From Paenibacillus sp. 19GGS1-52 (GTDB lineage Bacteria; Bacillota; Bacilli; Paenibacillales; Paenibacillaceae), in the NCBI RefSeq assembly GCF_022369515.1, contig NZ_CP059724.1, positions 868,001 to 932,000 of the forward strand: a DNA stretch of 64,000 bases, written 5' to 3'. Made by a program: the position numbers and the translations under genes. Positions 42,897 through 52,363 of this stretch are shown here, piece by piece. Within the stretch, counting starts at the first letter, position 1. Every line of letters starts with the position of its first letter. The notes beneath the pieces were generated by a model, which made no database searches, had not been told where the DNA came from, and worked only from the letters and a program-made list of their open reading frames with translations.

Positions 42897-44102
42897 ATGA
42901 AGATAGCAATTGTAACTCCTTGGTTTACAGATAGTATTTCTGGAGGAGCGGAAAGATTTGCAGGCGGAATTGCAAAAAGTTTACATGATGCAGGTTGTAA
43001 TGTTGAAATATTAACTACCTGCGGCAAAGATTCTTTTTGGGATTGGGATAAGAATTTCTTCGAAGAGGGGATCAATGAAATAAATGGATTGTCAGTTCGT
43101 AGATTTCCGCTTAGAAAAAGAAATAAAAAAAAATATGAAGAAATATTAGGTAAACTCCTTAATAAAGAAGAAATTAAATATTCTGAGGAAATGCAATTGT
43201 TTCATGAAACTGTAAATAGTGATGCAATGTATAGGTACATTACTGAAAATGAGGATGAATATATATTTCTCTTTATTCCGTATATTTTCGGTACTTCTTA
43301 CTGGGGTAGCAAAATGGTTCCGGAAAGGAGTTTTTTAATTCCTTGTCTCCATGATGAAGATATGGCATATTTGGAATCTATAGGACATATGTTCGCTAGA
43401 GTGAAAGGGATTCTTTTTAATACAATCGAAGAGCAACAACTTACAGAAAAACTTCACAATATTGATATAGAGGATTCAGTTATTTCTGGAGGAGGAGTAG
43501 AACTCAATTATATTCCTGATAATACCGACTTCAGAAAAAAATATGGTATAGAAAGTGACTACTTCATATATGTAGGTAGACTAGTTGGTGGAAAAAACGT
43601 TCCTCAAATGCTTGAGTTTTTTAATAGATATCATAATGAGAATAGAAATGATGTAAAGCTTTTGGTGGTAGGAAAAGGCGAAGAACAGATAATAGAAACC
43701 ATAAAACAATCCAAGGGTATCATTCATATGGGAGAATTAAATGATGGAGATAAATTTAATGCTATTGCAGGAAGTATAGCGTTAATACAACCTTCATTAA
43801 TGGAGAGCTTTTCTATAGTTATTATGGAGAGCTGGCTCTGTGAAACTCCTGTAATTGTTCATGAAGGTTGTGCAGTAACCAAGGGACACTGTGACCGAAG
43901 TGAAGGTGGGTTTTACTACAAAGACTATGAATCGTTCAAGTCAGTGTTGAATATTTATCTATCATCAAAAGGAGATGCGGTGGAGATAGGAAAAAAGGGC
44001 AAGGAATATGTTGAGAAAGAATATACCTGGGAGCATACAGCTAAACGAATAATTGAATTTCTAAATAAAAAAGGGTTTAGCAAGGAGGATCTTTTATCTT
44101 GA
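42897..44102 (+). CDS. Glycosyltransferase, GT4-like
   Basis: A 401-residue GT-B fold protein. The N-terminus has the typical MKIAIVTPWF and SGGAERFAGGIAKSL acceptor-domain start. The C-terminal half has YVGRLVGGKNVPQMLEFF, LLVVGKGEE and QPSLMESFSIVIMESWLCETPVIV, the last matching the E-x7-E type site. The substrate is unknown; it is probably one of the rhamnosyl or mannosyl transferases of the exported chain. It ends with TGA overlapping the TTG start of the next gene. Confidence 0.85.
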   Translation: MKIAIVTPWFTDSISGGAERFAGGIAKSLHDAGCNVEILTTCGKDSFWDWDKNFFEEGINEINGLSVRRFPLRKRNKKKYEEILGKLLNKEEIKYSEEMQLFHETVNSDAMYRYITENEDEYIFLFIPYIFGTSYWGSKMVPERSFLIPCLHDEDMAYLESIGHMFARVKGILFNTIEEQQLTEKLHNIDIEDSVISGGGVELNYIPDNTDFRKKYGIESDYFIYVGRLVGGKNVPQMLEFFNRYHNENRNDVKLLVVGKGEEQIIETIKQSKGIIHMGELNDGDKFNAIAGSIALIQPSLMESFSIVIMESWLCETPVIVHEGCAVTKGHCDRSEGGFYYKDYESFKSVLNIYLSSKGDAVEIGKKGKEYVEKEYTWEHTAKRIIEFLNKKGFSKEDLLS

Positions 44103-46459
44103 GAATTTTAATAGATATTCAAACACTATTCACAGATGAAAAAAAAAGAGGGATTGGAATATATACGTATCATTGGCTTGAGACTTTAACCTGTCAGAGT
44201 GTAAATGATAGATTCTATTTAATGAAGAAGAAAGAGAATAAATGGTATTTTTGTTTCATTTCAAAATTTGTTGATTTTGATGTAAGGCTAATTGATGAGA
44301 GATATTGGTTTGAACAAGATTTAGAGGAATTCATAATACGAAAGGCTATTGATATTGTCCATTTTACTAGCCCTTATATGTTTGATGTGGATATTCCTAA
44401 TATAAAGAATAGTAAAGTGAAAAAGTCATATTTGGTTTACGATCTTATTCCTCTAGCGTTGGAACGGGATTATTATTTGAAATGGCCTAAGAATGTGCAA
44501 TCTCTCTATGATGAGAGATCACAGAAATTAAAAGAGGCAGATCTGATATTAACAATATCAGAGACATCAAAGCAAGATCTTATTAAGTTTTTAAAAATTG
44601 AATCAAAAAAGATTAATGTTATATATGCTTCCACTAATGAAATATTGTTTAATCCCAAAGAGAAATCTAAGCAGAAGGAATTATTGGAAGATGAATTAGG
44701 AATAACCACCCCCTTCATATACTCTTTAACTGGATATGATCCCCGCAAAAACAATAAAGGGCTTATAAGTGCTTTCTCGAATTTGTCACGAAATCATAGC
44801 AATTTGAAATTGGTCATCGGTGGGATAAAACAACCTATAGAACAGAAGGAATTTATTGATTTCGCAATTAGTAAGGGATTGAGTACGGATCGCTTACTAT
44901 TATTAGGATATGTTTCTGAAGAGTCTTTGGTTGCACTGTATCAGGAATGTGAGATGTTCGTTTTTCCTTCCTTATATGAAGGATTTGGATTGCCAGTTTT
45001 GGAAGCAATGAGATGTGGTGCCCCAGTTATTACAAGTAATTGTTCTTCATTACCTGAAATAGTAGGTCAATCTGCTATACTTGTAGATCCTAGAAGCGAA
45101 CAAGCTATAGAAAGTGCAATGGAAAATTTGCTTTCAGATAGTGTGATGCGAGACAAACTCATTGCACAGGGATATCAACAATCTCGCGATTTTTCTTGGG
45201 ATTTTGTCGTTTCTAAGAGCTTATTAAATTTTAAAGAATTGGTATATGGGATAATTAATACAAAAGAGGATAATATTAATAAACCTAAATTAGCATACCT
45301 TAGTCCGTTTAACCCTCAAACATCAGGGATCTCCGATTATAGTGAAGAGTTGCTATTTTTTTTAAAAAATTATTACGAAATAACTATTTTCGTTAACGAT
45401 TATACACCAAATAACAAATTTATTAGCGAGACATTTGAAATTATTGACATTAGTGTACATCAAGGGGCATTGGAGCATTTTGAAAAAAGGCTTTACCATG
45501 TGGGTAATAACGAATACCATAAATGGATCATTGAAGCACTAGAAAAGTATCCAGGCTATATTGTACTGCACGATTATAATTTATTCGGATTCTTTATGTA
45601 TACTACTTACCTAAAAGGAAATACGGATGCGTTTGTTCATGAATTAATATATAATAGCGGAGCTGAAGGTGAAGCTGCGGCAAGATCATTATTAAATTCA
45701 AATACAATTCCTGAAAGTCAACAGTTTCCACTTAGCAACAGAGTTGTTGATTTAAGTAATGGTGTCATCGTTCATAGTAATTGGGTTAAGAAGTCAATAC
45801 TTTTAAATAACAGCTATAATGGTGTAATCGAGGTGATTCCTCATGGTTTTACTTTAGAACCTCTTGAGGATGAAGATACTACAAAACCACGCAAATTGAA
45901 GAACACAAATGAGTTCACAATAGGTGTTTTTGGAAATGTTATCCCAAATAAAAGAATTGATGTTGTTATAAAAACGGTATCAAGACTTTTGGAAACGAAT
46001 GAAGAAGTGCATCTATACATTATTGGTCATGCTGAAGAAAGCTATAAAAAAGAATTATTAAAACTAGTAGACGATTTAAAGCTTAAAAGAAAAGTCACAT
46101 TTATAGATTCACCAGATATTGATAGTTTTAAAACACATATCAAAGAAAGTGACTTATGTATTAATTTGCGTTGGCCTTCAATGGGAGAAACCTCAGGTAC
46201 TTTAATGAGATCATTAGGATATGGCATTCCTTGTATTGTATCTAACACTGGTTCATATATGGAATATCCTGATGAATGTGTTTGGAAAGTAGACATAGAC
46301 GGGTATGAAGAGGAATTATTATTAGCTTACTTAATAGAGTTATGTAATAATCCTAGACTACGAAATGAAATGAGCTCAAATGCAACTAGATATGTAAAGG
46401 AAAAATGTGATTTTAGTATTACTGCAGGTTTATACGAGAATTTCATAAATTTTTCATAG
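44099..46459 (+). CDS. Bifunctional glycosyltransferase with two GT4-like modules
   Basis: A 786-residue protein made of two GT-B modules. The first (about 1-385) has [33 protein letters not shown] and [19 protein letters not shown] (an E-x7-E site). The second (about 398-786) starts [21 protein letters not shown] and has [17 protein letters not shown] and [20 protein letters not shown] (a Glu-poor version of the donor site). Tandem GT4 proteins polymerise repeat units in ABC-transporter-dependent glycans (WbdA type). TTG 44099 has AGGAGG upstream and a 4-base overlap with the preceding gene. Confidence 0.82.
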   Translation: MRILIDIQTLFTDEKKRGIGIYTYHWLETLTCQSVNDRFYLMKKKENKWYFCFISKFVDFDVRLIDERYWFEQDLEEFIIRKAIDIVHFTSPYMFDVDIPNIKNSKVKKSYLVYDLIPLALERDYYLKWPKNVQSLYDERSQKLKEADLILTISETSKQDLIKFLKIESKKINVIYASTNEILFNPKEKSKQKELLEDELGITTPFIYSLTGYDPRKNNKGLISAFSNLSRNHSNLKLVIGGIKQPIEQKEFIDFAISKGLSTDRLLLLGYVSEESLVALYQECEMFVFPSLYEGFGLPVLEAMRCGAPVITSNCSSLPEIVGQSAILVDPRSEQAIESAMENLLSDSVMRDKLIAQGYQQSRDFSWDFVVSKSLLNFKELVYGIINTKEDNINKPKLAYLSPFNPQTSGISDYSEELLFFLKNYYEITIFVNDYTPNNKFISETFEIIDISVHQGALEHFEKRLYHVGNNEYHKWIIEALEKYPGYIVLHDYNLFGFFMYTTYLKGNTDAFVHELIYNSGAEGEAAARSLLNSNTIPESQQFPLSNRVVDLSNGVIVHSNWVKKSILLNNSYNGVIEVIPHGFTLEPLEDEDTTKPRKLKNTNEFTIGVFGNVIPNKRIDVVIKTVSRLLETNEEVHLYIIGHAEESYKKELLKLVDDLKLKRKVTFIDSPDIDSFKTHIKESDLCINLRWPSMGETSGTLMRSLGYGIPCIVSNTGSYMEYPDECVWKVDIDGYEEELLLAYLIELCNNPRLRNEMSSNATRYVKEKCDFSITAGLYENFINFS

Positions 46460-46473
46460 TAAGGGGAATATAA

Positions 46474-48597
46474 ATGCTATTTATTATTATTTTATTTTTG
46501 TTTTTTCTTACTATATCCTCTGCATATGGCAGCTTATTTAAAATACTTATAGAGAAAGGTTATATTAGCAATATTCAAGGGATATGTTTTTTGTATCCCT
46601 TCTTTGGTTTTTCCATCTTATCGGGTATCTCACAGTTTTTTGGAATTTTTATAGGAGCTAAATTTTTTAATCCATTTATTATTATTGGTGGAATTATTAT
46701 TATGTTAATGAGATTTTTCAAGTACAGATTTAAAAATGAGTTGGTAATGGGAAAGGTAGCTAAACTAAATACTATTAATATTTTTATTTTCGGGGTCATC
46801 TTTTTAATATATTTATTTCCTAGTATTTATGTTGGCTTCCCTACATCTTTTGCAAGTATTAATAATGACCTTATTTTTTACTTATCTATACCGGAATGGC
46901 TAATCGACAAAGGATATTTCTCAACAGCTATATCTGACAATCTACATCCCTTTTTCTCAATAGCTGAACTACATTTTTCTAGATTCTCAAGAGTAGGAGC
47001 AGATTATTTTAATACTCTAGCTATGACTTTCTTCAATACTGATGCGGTTCACACCTTTAATGAAATTTCCTGCTTTTTTGTTCTTTTATTTTCACTTTCT
47101 GTATTTTACACATGTAAATATAGTTTTCAATTATCTAATTGGATTGTGCTAACAGCTGTTGCTTTATCAACAGTTAATACACTATTATTTTGGATGTTTA
47201 CAACACAGTATATGCCACAAATTGGTGGTAATGCATTTTATGTATTATCGGCTGGGTTTATTTATCAGATTATTCATGAGAAAAAGATCCATTTAGTTAT
47301 TCCCACAAGTTTATGCATCTCTGGTCTTATTGCTATTTATAGCGAATATACTTTGTATTTATTGATACCAACAATGATATTTTTAGGTATTTCGATTTTA
47401 AAAGATTTTAAGAATACTAAAATTTATATGAAAATATTACTCTATACTTTCTTGATCACTGCATTATTGAATCCAACAAGCACATTTTTAGCTATAAAAT
47501 ATAATATATTCGCTTATACAACTACTCAAAATGCAATTGGCATCGTGGAGTATATTCCTTTCTTTAACCAAATACTGATGGTGTTCGGGATTAAAACTCT
47601 TGACTATGCCATTCCACCGCTATTGCCTACTTTTGTTGGTTTATTATTGTTAGGTTTCGTTCTATTAGGATTATTCAAAGTGAAAAGAGGTTTAAGGGAA
47701 TATTTATGTGTATATTTTTCCTTTATAATTATTCTATTATTGTATTTGAATTTTATTAATAAGTTTCCATATGGATATTATAAAACATTAATGTTTGCTC
47801 AACCATTTGTAATAGTATTATTTTCAATCGGTGTAAATTCATTCAAACTTAAATATAATTATTTCAGGTATTTTACATATGGGGCATTGGTCATAATTTT
47901 ATTGTCTAATCTTCTCCAAATTGGAAAGTTAGAAAATATTATTCTTAATAAAGGGCTTCTAGTTACAAAAGAGTATACTGAGATGAGAGAAATAAATAAA
48001 TTAATACCAGAAAATGAAGTGCTATCTATCGAAGATGTAACAAAAGATGAACAACATATACTTGCATTTTTCTTAAAGGAAACAAAAATATCATATAAAA
48101 ATCCAAACTCTTACTTCACTCCATATACTGTTCCTGAACTGCAATCGATTTACACTTTAAAGGGCAGTCAAGATATATTGAATTATAATAATGCCTTGAT
48201 TTGGCATAATGAAAAATTTCGTTTGTACAAAAACTTTAATATATCAATGATCGAAGGTTGGCATGGTTTGGAGGACTGGAATGGGGTCCCTACACGATGG
48301 ACAAAATCCGAATTTATTCTTTCTGCAAAATCATTAAATACGAGTGAATTCTTTATTAGTTTCAATCCTATCTTCCCACCAAATGTTACAGAAAGAACTA
48401 TTCAAATTTATATTAACGATAAACTTATTGAGGAGAAAAAAATAAAGAATAATAAGGTATTCACAACATCAAAGTTAAAAATTGAATTGAACATAATAAA
48501 TAATATAAAGTTTGTAGTCAAAGAAGGAACGGTACGTGTCGGGCAAGATACTAGAGAATTGGGGATTGCATTGCAAAATGTGGAAATAATTAATTAG
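46474..48597 (+). CDS. Large polytopic membrane protein, possible GT-C glycosyltransferase
   Basis: A 707-residue protein with about eleven hydrophobic helices in residues 1-490 and a hydrophilic beta-rich C-terminal part (about 500-707). It is not a recognised family. The layout (many helices plus an extracytoplasmic tail) resembles GT-C enzymes that use polyprenyl-phosphate sugars. The neighbouring GtrA, PAP2-like and UbiA-family genes suggest it could be the transferase using their product; this is inferred from context. Very AT-rich. AAGGGG precedes ATG 46474. Confidence 0.6.
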   Translation: MLFIIILFLFFLTISSAYGSLFKILIEKGYISNIQGICFLYPFFGFSILSGISQFFGIFIGAKFFNPFIIIGGIIIMLMRFFKYRFKNELVMGKVAKLNTINIFIFGVIFLIYLFPSIYVGFPTSFASINNDLIFYLSIPEWLIDKGYFSTAISDNLHPFFSIAELHFSRFSRVGADYFNTLAMTFFNTDAVHTFNEISCFFVLLFSLSVFYTCKYSFQLSNWIVLTAVALSTVNTLLFWMFTTQYMPQIGGNAFYVLSAGFIYQIIHEKKIHLVIPTSLCISGLIAIYSEYTLYLLIPTMIFLGISILKDFKNTKIYMKILLYTFLITALLNPTSTFLAIKYNIFAYTTTQNAIGIVEYIPFFNQILMVFGIKTLDYAIPPLLPTFVGLLLLGFVLLGLFKVKRGLREYLCVYFSFIIILLLYLNFINKFPYGYYKTLMFAQPFVIVLFSIGVNSFKLKYNYFRYFTYGALVIILLSNLLQIGKLENIILNKGLLVTKEYTEMREINKLIPENEVLSIEDVTKDEQHILAFFLKETKISYKNPNSYFTPYTVPELQSIYTLKGSQDILNYNNALIWHNEKFRLYKNFNISMIEGWHGLEDWNGVPTRWTKSEFILSAKSLNTSEFFISFNPIFPPNVTERTIQIYINDKLIEEKKIKNNKVFTTSKLKIELNIINNIKFVVKEGTVRVGQDTRELGIALQNVEIIN

Positions 48598-48659
48598 TGC
48601 TACTTAATGATAGTATGTTATAAACTTTAATATATTATAACGATAGTTGGTGTTTTATT

Positions 48660-49091
48660 TTGTCAAGGTCAACTCTTACCAGTGAGAAAAGAATTAAAAG
48701 GAGTAAGAATATTAAAGAATTTGTGAAATACAGCTTTTGGGGAGCTGTGACTACAGGCATTAACCTTTTACTGTTTTTTTTATTGGAGAGTTTGGGTTTA
48801 TATTATATTATTGCGAATATAGTAAGTTATATATTTGCAGTTTTTGTAAACTACATTCTAAACAGAAGATTTGTCTTCAGTAACCATTCATCAGAGAATA
48901 ATGGTAAACAATTCTTTAAATTTTTCATTGTGAGATTAGTATCTTTATTAATAGATAACAGTTTGTTTTATTTATTGGTATCAACTTTACATTATAATGT
49001 GAATATTTCTAGAGTGGTTCTTAGTTTGGGTATTATTATTGCGACTTTTGGTGTAAATAAATTTTTTGTATTCAGTATAAAGAAGAGGTGA
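48660..49091 (+). CDS. GtrA-family membrane protein
   Basis: A 143-residue protein with a basic N-terminus and four helices (about 25-45, 50-70, 85-107 and 115-135). It carries the GtrA signature FVKYSFWGAVTTGINLLLFF and FVNYILNRRFVF. GtrA proteins are thought to help flip polyprenyl-phosphate-linked sugars for glycan decoration. The start is a TTG at 48660 without a strong ribosome site, so the exact start is unsure. The next gene begins 6 bases after its stop. Confidence 0.88.
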   Translation: MSRSTLTSEKRIKRSKNIKEFVKYSFWGAVTTGINLLLFFLLESLGLYYIIANIVSYIFAVFVNYILNRRFVFSNHSSENNGKQFFKFFIVRLVSLLIDNSLFYLLVSTLHYNVNISRVVLSLGIIIATFGVNKFFVFSIKKR

Positions 49092-49096
49092 ACAAA

Positions 49097-50236
49097 ATGA
49101 GATTAAAGATATTAATTGTTCTTAATTATTATTACCCATATATAAGTGGCCTCTCTGAATGTGCTAAATCATTGGCTGAGGAATTGGCAAAAGAACATGA
49201 TGTTACAGTGCTGACGGCTAAACACGAGAAGAATCTTTTGGGATTTGAAATAATTAATGGAGTTAAAATAGAGCGTGCTGATTTATTATTTAAAATAAGT
49301 AAAGGTTATATAAGCTTGGATTTTTTGAGCAAGTTTTATAAGCATCAAAAAAATGCTGATATTGTAAATCTCCATCTACCAATGGCAGAGGCGGCTTTCA
49401 TAAGTCATCTAACGAGCAAAGAAAAACTAATTCTAACCTATCAATGTGATGTGAATTTACCTCGATCTATGGCGAATTCAATTATAGTGAATCTAATGGA
49501 TAAGTCCTCTCGATCTAGCTTTAAAAGGGCTAGGGGAATTGTAGTTAGTTCTTATGATTACGCACGAAGTTCCAGAGTTTTACCGAAATTTAAAGATAAA
49601 TGGTTGGAGATACACCCTACTTCTTCATTCTACAAAGAATTTAACTCTTCTCATAACAGATCACAAAGAGAAGAAATATATGTGGGTTTTTGTGGTAGGA
49701 TTGTTGAAGAAAAAGGCATAGATATTCTACTTCAAGCAGCTCCCATTGTTAAAAAGGCATTACCAAATGTTCGATTTTTAATAGCGGGTGATTTCAACAA
49801 TGTAGCTGGCGGAAGTATTTACGAAAGTTTAAAGCTTAAAATTGGTTGGGATGAATCGTATGTGGAGTTTTTAGGAAGGTTGTCAACTCAACAATTGATT
49901 GATTTTTACTATTCTCTTGACTTATTTGTACTGCCTAGTACTAATTCTCTAGAAGCTTTTGGAATGGTGCAAATCGAAGCCATGCTTGCCGGAGTTCCTG
50001 TAGTTGCATCTCATCTGCCTGGTGTTAGGGAGATAACCAGAAGGACTGGCATGGGAGAAACAGCAAATCCTAAGGATGTTGAACAACTGGCTGAAGTAAT
50101 AATTAAAGTTCTAAAAGACAGAGATCATTATATTAAGGAAAAGTCATTTATTAACGAAATATTTGGTGTAGAAAGTGCGGCGGCTAAATATAATGTTTGT
50201 TTTAAAGAAGTCTTAAATCTGAAAGCTAAAACTTAG
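49097..50236 (+). CDS. Glycosyltransferase, GT4-like
   Basis: A 379-residue GT-B fold protein. It starts MRLKILIVLNYYYPYISGLSE and has FCGRIVEEKGIDILLQAAP, FLGRLSTQQLIDFYYSLDLFVLPS and EAFGMVQIEAMLAGVPVVAS, in which the two Glu form the E-x7-E motif. ATG 49097 is preferred, 6 bases after AGGTG; GTG 49088 overlaps the previous stop. It is the last gene before the insertion sequence, 20 bases from its left end. Confidence 0.88.
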   Translation: MRLKILIVLNYYYPYISGLSECAKSLAEELAKEHDVTVLTAKHEKNLLGFEIINGVKIERADLLFKISKGYISLDFLSKFYKHQKNADIVNLHLPMAEAAFISHLTSKEKLILTYQCDVNLPRSMANSIIVNLMDKSSRSSFKRARGIVVSSYDYARSSRVLPKFKDKWLEIHPTSSFYKEFNSSHNRSQREEIYVGFCGRIVEEKGIDILLQAAPIVKKALPNVRFLIAGDFNNVAGGSIYESLKLKIGWDESYVEFLGRLSTQQLIDFYYSLDLFVLPSTNSLEAFGMVQIEAMLAGVPVVASHLPGVREITRRTGMGETANPKDVEQLAEVIIKVLKDRDHYIKEKSFINEIFGVESAAAKYNVCFKEVLNLKAKT

Positions 50237-50326
50237 CTTTCGCGAACACCCCCTGTGTCATGCTAGTTGTCGTACCTCTCAATAGTATGTAAAGTAGATT
50301 AAAAGAGAGACTGAGGTGGAGCGACA

Positions 50327-50824
50327 ATGGCTAGATACAGTGACGAACTCAAACATAGGATTATGCAGCGGATGATGCCCCCAAACAATGAATCGGTGAG
50401 TCAGATCGCAAGGGACAGCGGCCTCGGGGAAGGCACCTTGTATAAGTGGCAGAAGGAAGCCCGGGCGACCGGTGGCGTTTTCCCTGGTGGTGAAAAGGAA
50501 ACAGAGAAGTGGAGCACCCGAGACAAGTTCGCCATTGTTGTCGAGACAGCCACACTAAGTGAGATCGAATTGTCTGAGTACTGTCGAGCAAAAGGTCTGT
50601 TTGTTGAACAAATCGAAGCCTGGCGTGACGCCTGTATGCAAGCCAACGGAGGCGTTGCTGAACAAGCCACCCGGCTGCAAAAAGAACTACGTAACAAAGA
50701 ACGAGAGAACAAGAACCTTGCCCGCGAGTTAAAACGAAAAGAGGCCGCCTTAGCCGAAACCGCTGCCTTACTGGTGCTTCGAAAAAAGGCCCGAGCGATT
50801 TGGGGGGACCCCGAGGACGAATGA
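50327..50824 (+). CDS. IS3-family transposase OrfA
   Basis: A 165-residue DNA-binding component. It has an N-terminal helix-turn-helix (SVSQIARDSGLGEGTLYKWQ), a central part and a C-terminal leucine-zipper-like coiled coil (about 115-150). Near its end the zero-frame codons CGA AAA AAG contain the slippery heptamer A AAA AAG (50782-50788), the standard -1 frameshift site of IS3 elements. That would yield an OrfAB fusion transposase. GAGGTGGAG lies just upstream. Confidence 0.88.
   Translation: MARYSDELKHRIMQRMMPPNNESVSQIARDSGLGEGTLYKWQKEARATGGVFPGGEKETEKWSTRDKFAIVVETATLSEIELSEYCRAKGLFVEQIEAWRDACMQANGGVAEQATRLQKELRNKERENKNLARELKRKEAALAETAALLVLRKKARAIWGDPEDE
50782..50788 (+). promoter_or_regulatory. 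Programmed -1 frameshift site (A6G) between orfA and orfB
   Basis: A AAA AAG in the zero frame of orfA; a -1 shift enters the orfB frame, which is open here. A GGGG-N-CCCC type short hairpin lies about 15 bases downstream. The ATGA overlap at 50821 additionally allows separate OrfB translation. Confidence 0.75.
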
Positions 50825-51888
50825 TTCCTGCCTCAGATCGTCAAATCGCCATCACCCTTATCGGGGAAGCCGTACAGGCAGGAGCAAGAGAAAGAAAGGC
50901 TTGTCTAGAGCTCTCTTTGACCCAACGAACGTTACAGCGCTGGCGTAGTGAGCGAACGCCGCTCGAAGATCAACGACCCCATGCCATTAAGCGAGCGCCT
51001 TCTCATCAACTCAGCGAACCCGAAGTACAGCAGATTGTTTCCGTAATCAATCAAGTGGAATTTAAGAGTTTACCACCCAGTCAGATTGTCCCTAGACTCG
51101 CAGATCAAGGGATCTATCTCGGTTCCGAGTCTACCTTTTATCGGGTCATGCACAAGTATCAGCAACAGCATCACCGTGGGCGTAGCCTAAAGCCTACCTC
51201 TAAACCTCTGACTAGCCACTGCGCCACCGCACCCAATCAAGTCTGGATGTGGGATATTAGCTGGTTGCAGGGTCCGATCAAAGGCGTGTTTTACTATCTC
51301 TATCTCGTGCTCGATTTATACAGTCGTAAAATCGTAGGCTGGGAGATTTGGGAAGAAGAATCCTCCGAATATGCCAGTCAGCTCATGCGGAGAACCGTGT
51401 TGAGTGAGCAATGTGCCGTTCGAAAAAGCCCGCTCATTCTGCATTCGGACAACGGTAGTCCTATGAAAGGCGCGACTCTGCTTGAAACGTTATACAGTTT
51501 GGGCATTATTCCATCCCGCAGCAGACCGCGAGTCAGCAATGACAATCCCTATGCGGAATCTATTTTCAGAACCTGTAAATACCGCCCAAACTACCCTCTC
51601 AAAGGCTTCGGATCAAGGGATGAGGCACGGGAATGGACCCTACGATTTGTCCGTTGGTACAACACCGAGCATCGCCACAGTGGGTTAAATTTCTTAACCC
51701 CCAATCAAAGACATTCAGGTCTTTCTGAAGAAATTTTTGAGAAGAGAAAGCACGTCTATGAGGCAGCAAAAGCGAAAAATCCTAGCCGTTGGTCTGGAGA
51801 GACACGCAACTGGAAACTGAATGAAAAAGTATGGCTCAATCCTGAAAAAGACGGAGTTATGGACACCGATGAAGAACAATTAAAATGA
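50821..51888 (+). CDS. IS3-family transposase OrfB (DDE integrase core)
   Basis: A 355-residue catalytic part. An N-terminal HTH-like segment (LELSLTQRTLQRWRSE) precedes an rve-type DDE domain with Asp in WMWDISWLQG, Asp in LHSDNGSP and Glu in NDNPYAESIFRT, separated from the second Asp by about 35 residues as in IS3. WYNTEHRHSGLNFLTP marks the end of the domain. The ATG at 50821 overlaps the orfA stop (ATGA). Intact by eye, so the element may be active. Confidence 0.92.
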   Translation: MIPASDRQIAITLIGEAVQAGARERKACLELSLTQRTLQRWRSERTPLEDQRPHAIKRAPSHQLSEPEVQQIVSVINQVEFKSLPPSQIVPRLADQGIYLGSESTFYRVMHKYQQQHHRGRSLKPTSKPLTSHCATAPNQVWMWDISWLQGPIKGVFYYLYLVLDLYSRKIVGWEIWEEESSEYASQLMRRTVLSEQCAVRKSPLILHSDNGSPMKGATLLETLYSLGIIPSRSRPRVSNDNPYAESIFRTCKYRPNYPLKGFGSRDEAREWTLRFVRWYNTEHRHSGLNFLTPNQRHSGLSEEIFEKRKHVYEAAKAKNPSRWSGETRNWKLNEKVWLNPEKDGVMDTDEEQLK

Positions 51889-51950
51889 CTACATACATTC
51901 TATGAAATCACGACAACTGTCTTGACAATTACCGAACAGGAGATACGATA

Positions 51951-52349
51951 ATGTACTATTGTTTTGTTCCTTTTGTGGCTTGGTTCATTGCAGGCACTCT
52001 TAAATATCTAATTAATAAATTCAGGTTTGGCGAACAAGCAGCACAGCTCATTGGAAACGGGGGCTTTCCAAGTAACCATACGACAATTGTGACTACAACT
52101 ACTTGGTTAATAGGATTAAGAGAAGGCTTTGAATCTCCAATGTTTGGTTTGGGAGTGGCTTTAGTGATGGTAGTTATTTTTGATGCGACAGGATTGAGAA
52201 GGTATGTTGGACAGCACGCTAAAAATATTAATATAATTAACTCAGAATCAACAATTAAACTTCGTGAAAGAATAGGACATACTAAAGTTGAAGTGATCGG
52301 CGGTATTTTGTTGGGTATGTTATTAGGGTATTTAATATATATTTTTTAG
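51951..52349 (+). CDS. Divergent PAP2 family membrane protein (DUF212, YuiD-like)
   Basis: A 132-residue membrane protein with four helices. It carries the family signature GGFPSNHTTIVTTT (phosphatase-like Ser-His) and DATGLRRYVGQHA, as in B. subtilis YuiD. AGGAG lies upstream of the ATG. It is followed 14 bases later by a UbiA-family phosphoribosyltransferase. In mycobacteria and Pseudomonas, a PAP2-type phosphatase (Rv3807c type) is paired with that enzyme to remove the 5-phosphate of polyprenyl-phosphoribose; this protein may do the same, but direct proof is lacking. Confidence 0.82.
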   Translation: MYYCFVPFVAWFIAGTLKYLINKFRFGEQAAQLIGNGGFPSNHTTIVTTTTWLIGLREGFESPMFGLGVALVMVVIFDATGLRRYVGQHAKNINIINSESTIKLRERIGHTKVEVIGGILLGMLLGYLIYIF

Positions 52350-52363
52350 TAGGAGTGTATAAA

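Larger units (their letters stand above)
50256..51927 (+). mobile_element. IS3-family insertion sequence
   Basis: About 1.67 kb carrying overlapping orfA and orfB. The ends are imperfect inverted repeats: left TGTCATGCTAGTTGTCGT from 50256, right (complement) TGTCAAGACAGTTGTCGT ending at 51927, with 15 of 18 positions equal and weaker similarity further in (ATAGTATGTA against ATAGAATGTA). No short target duplication is evident in the flanks. It lies between a glycosyltransferase and the PAP2-like gene and interrupts no reading frame. Confidence 0.85.
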
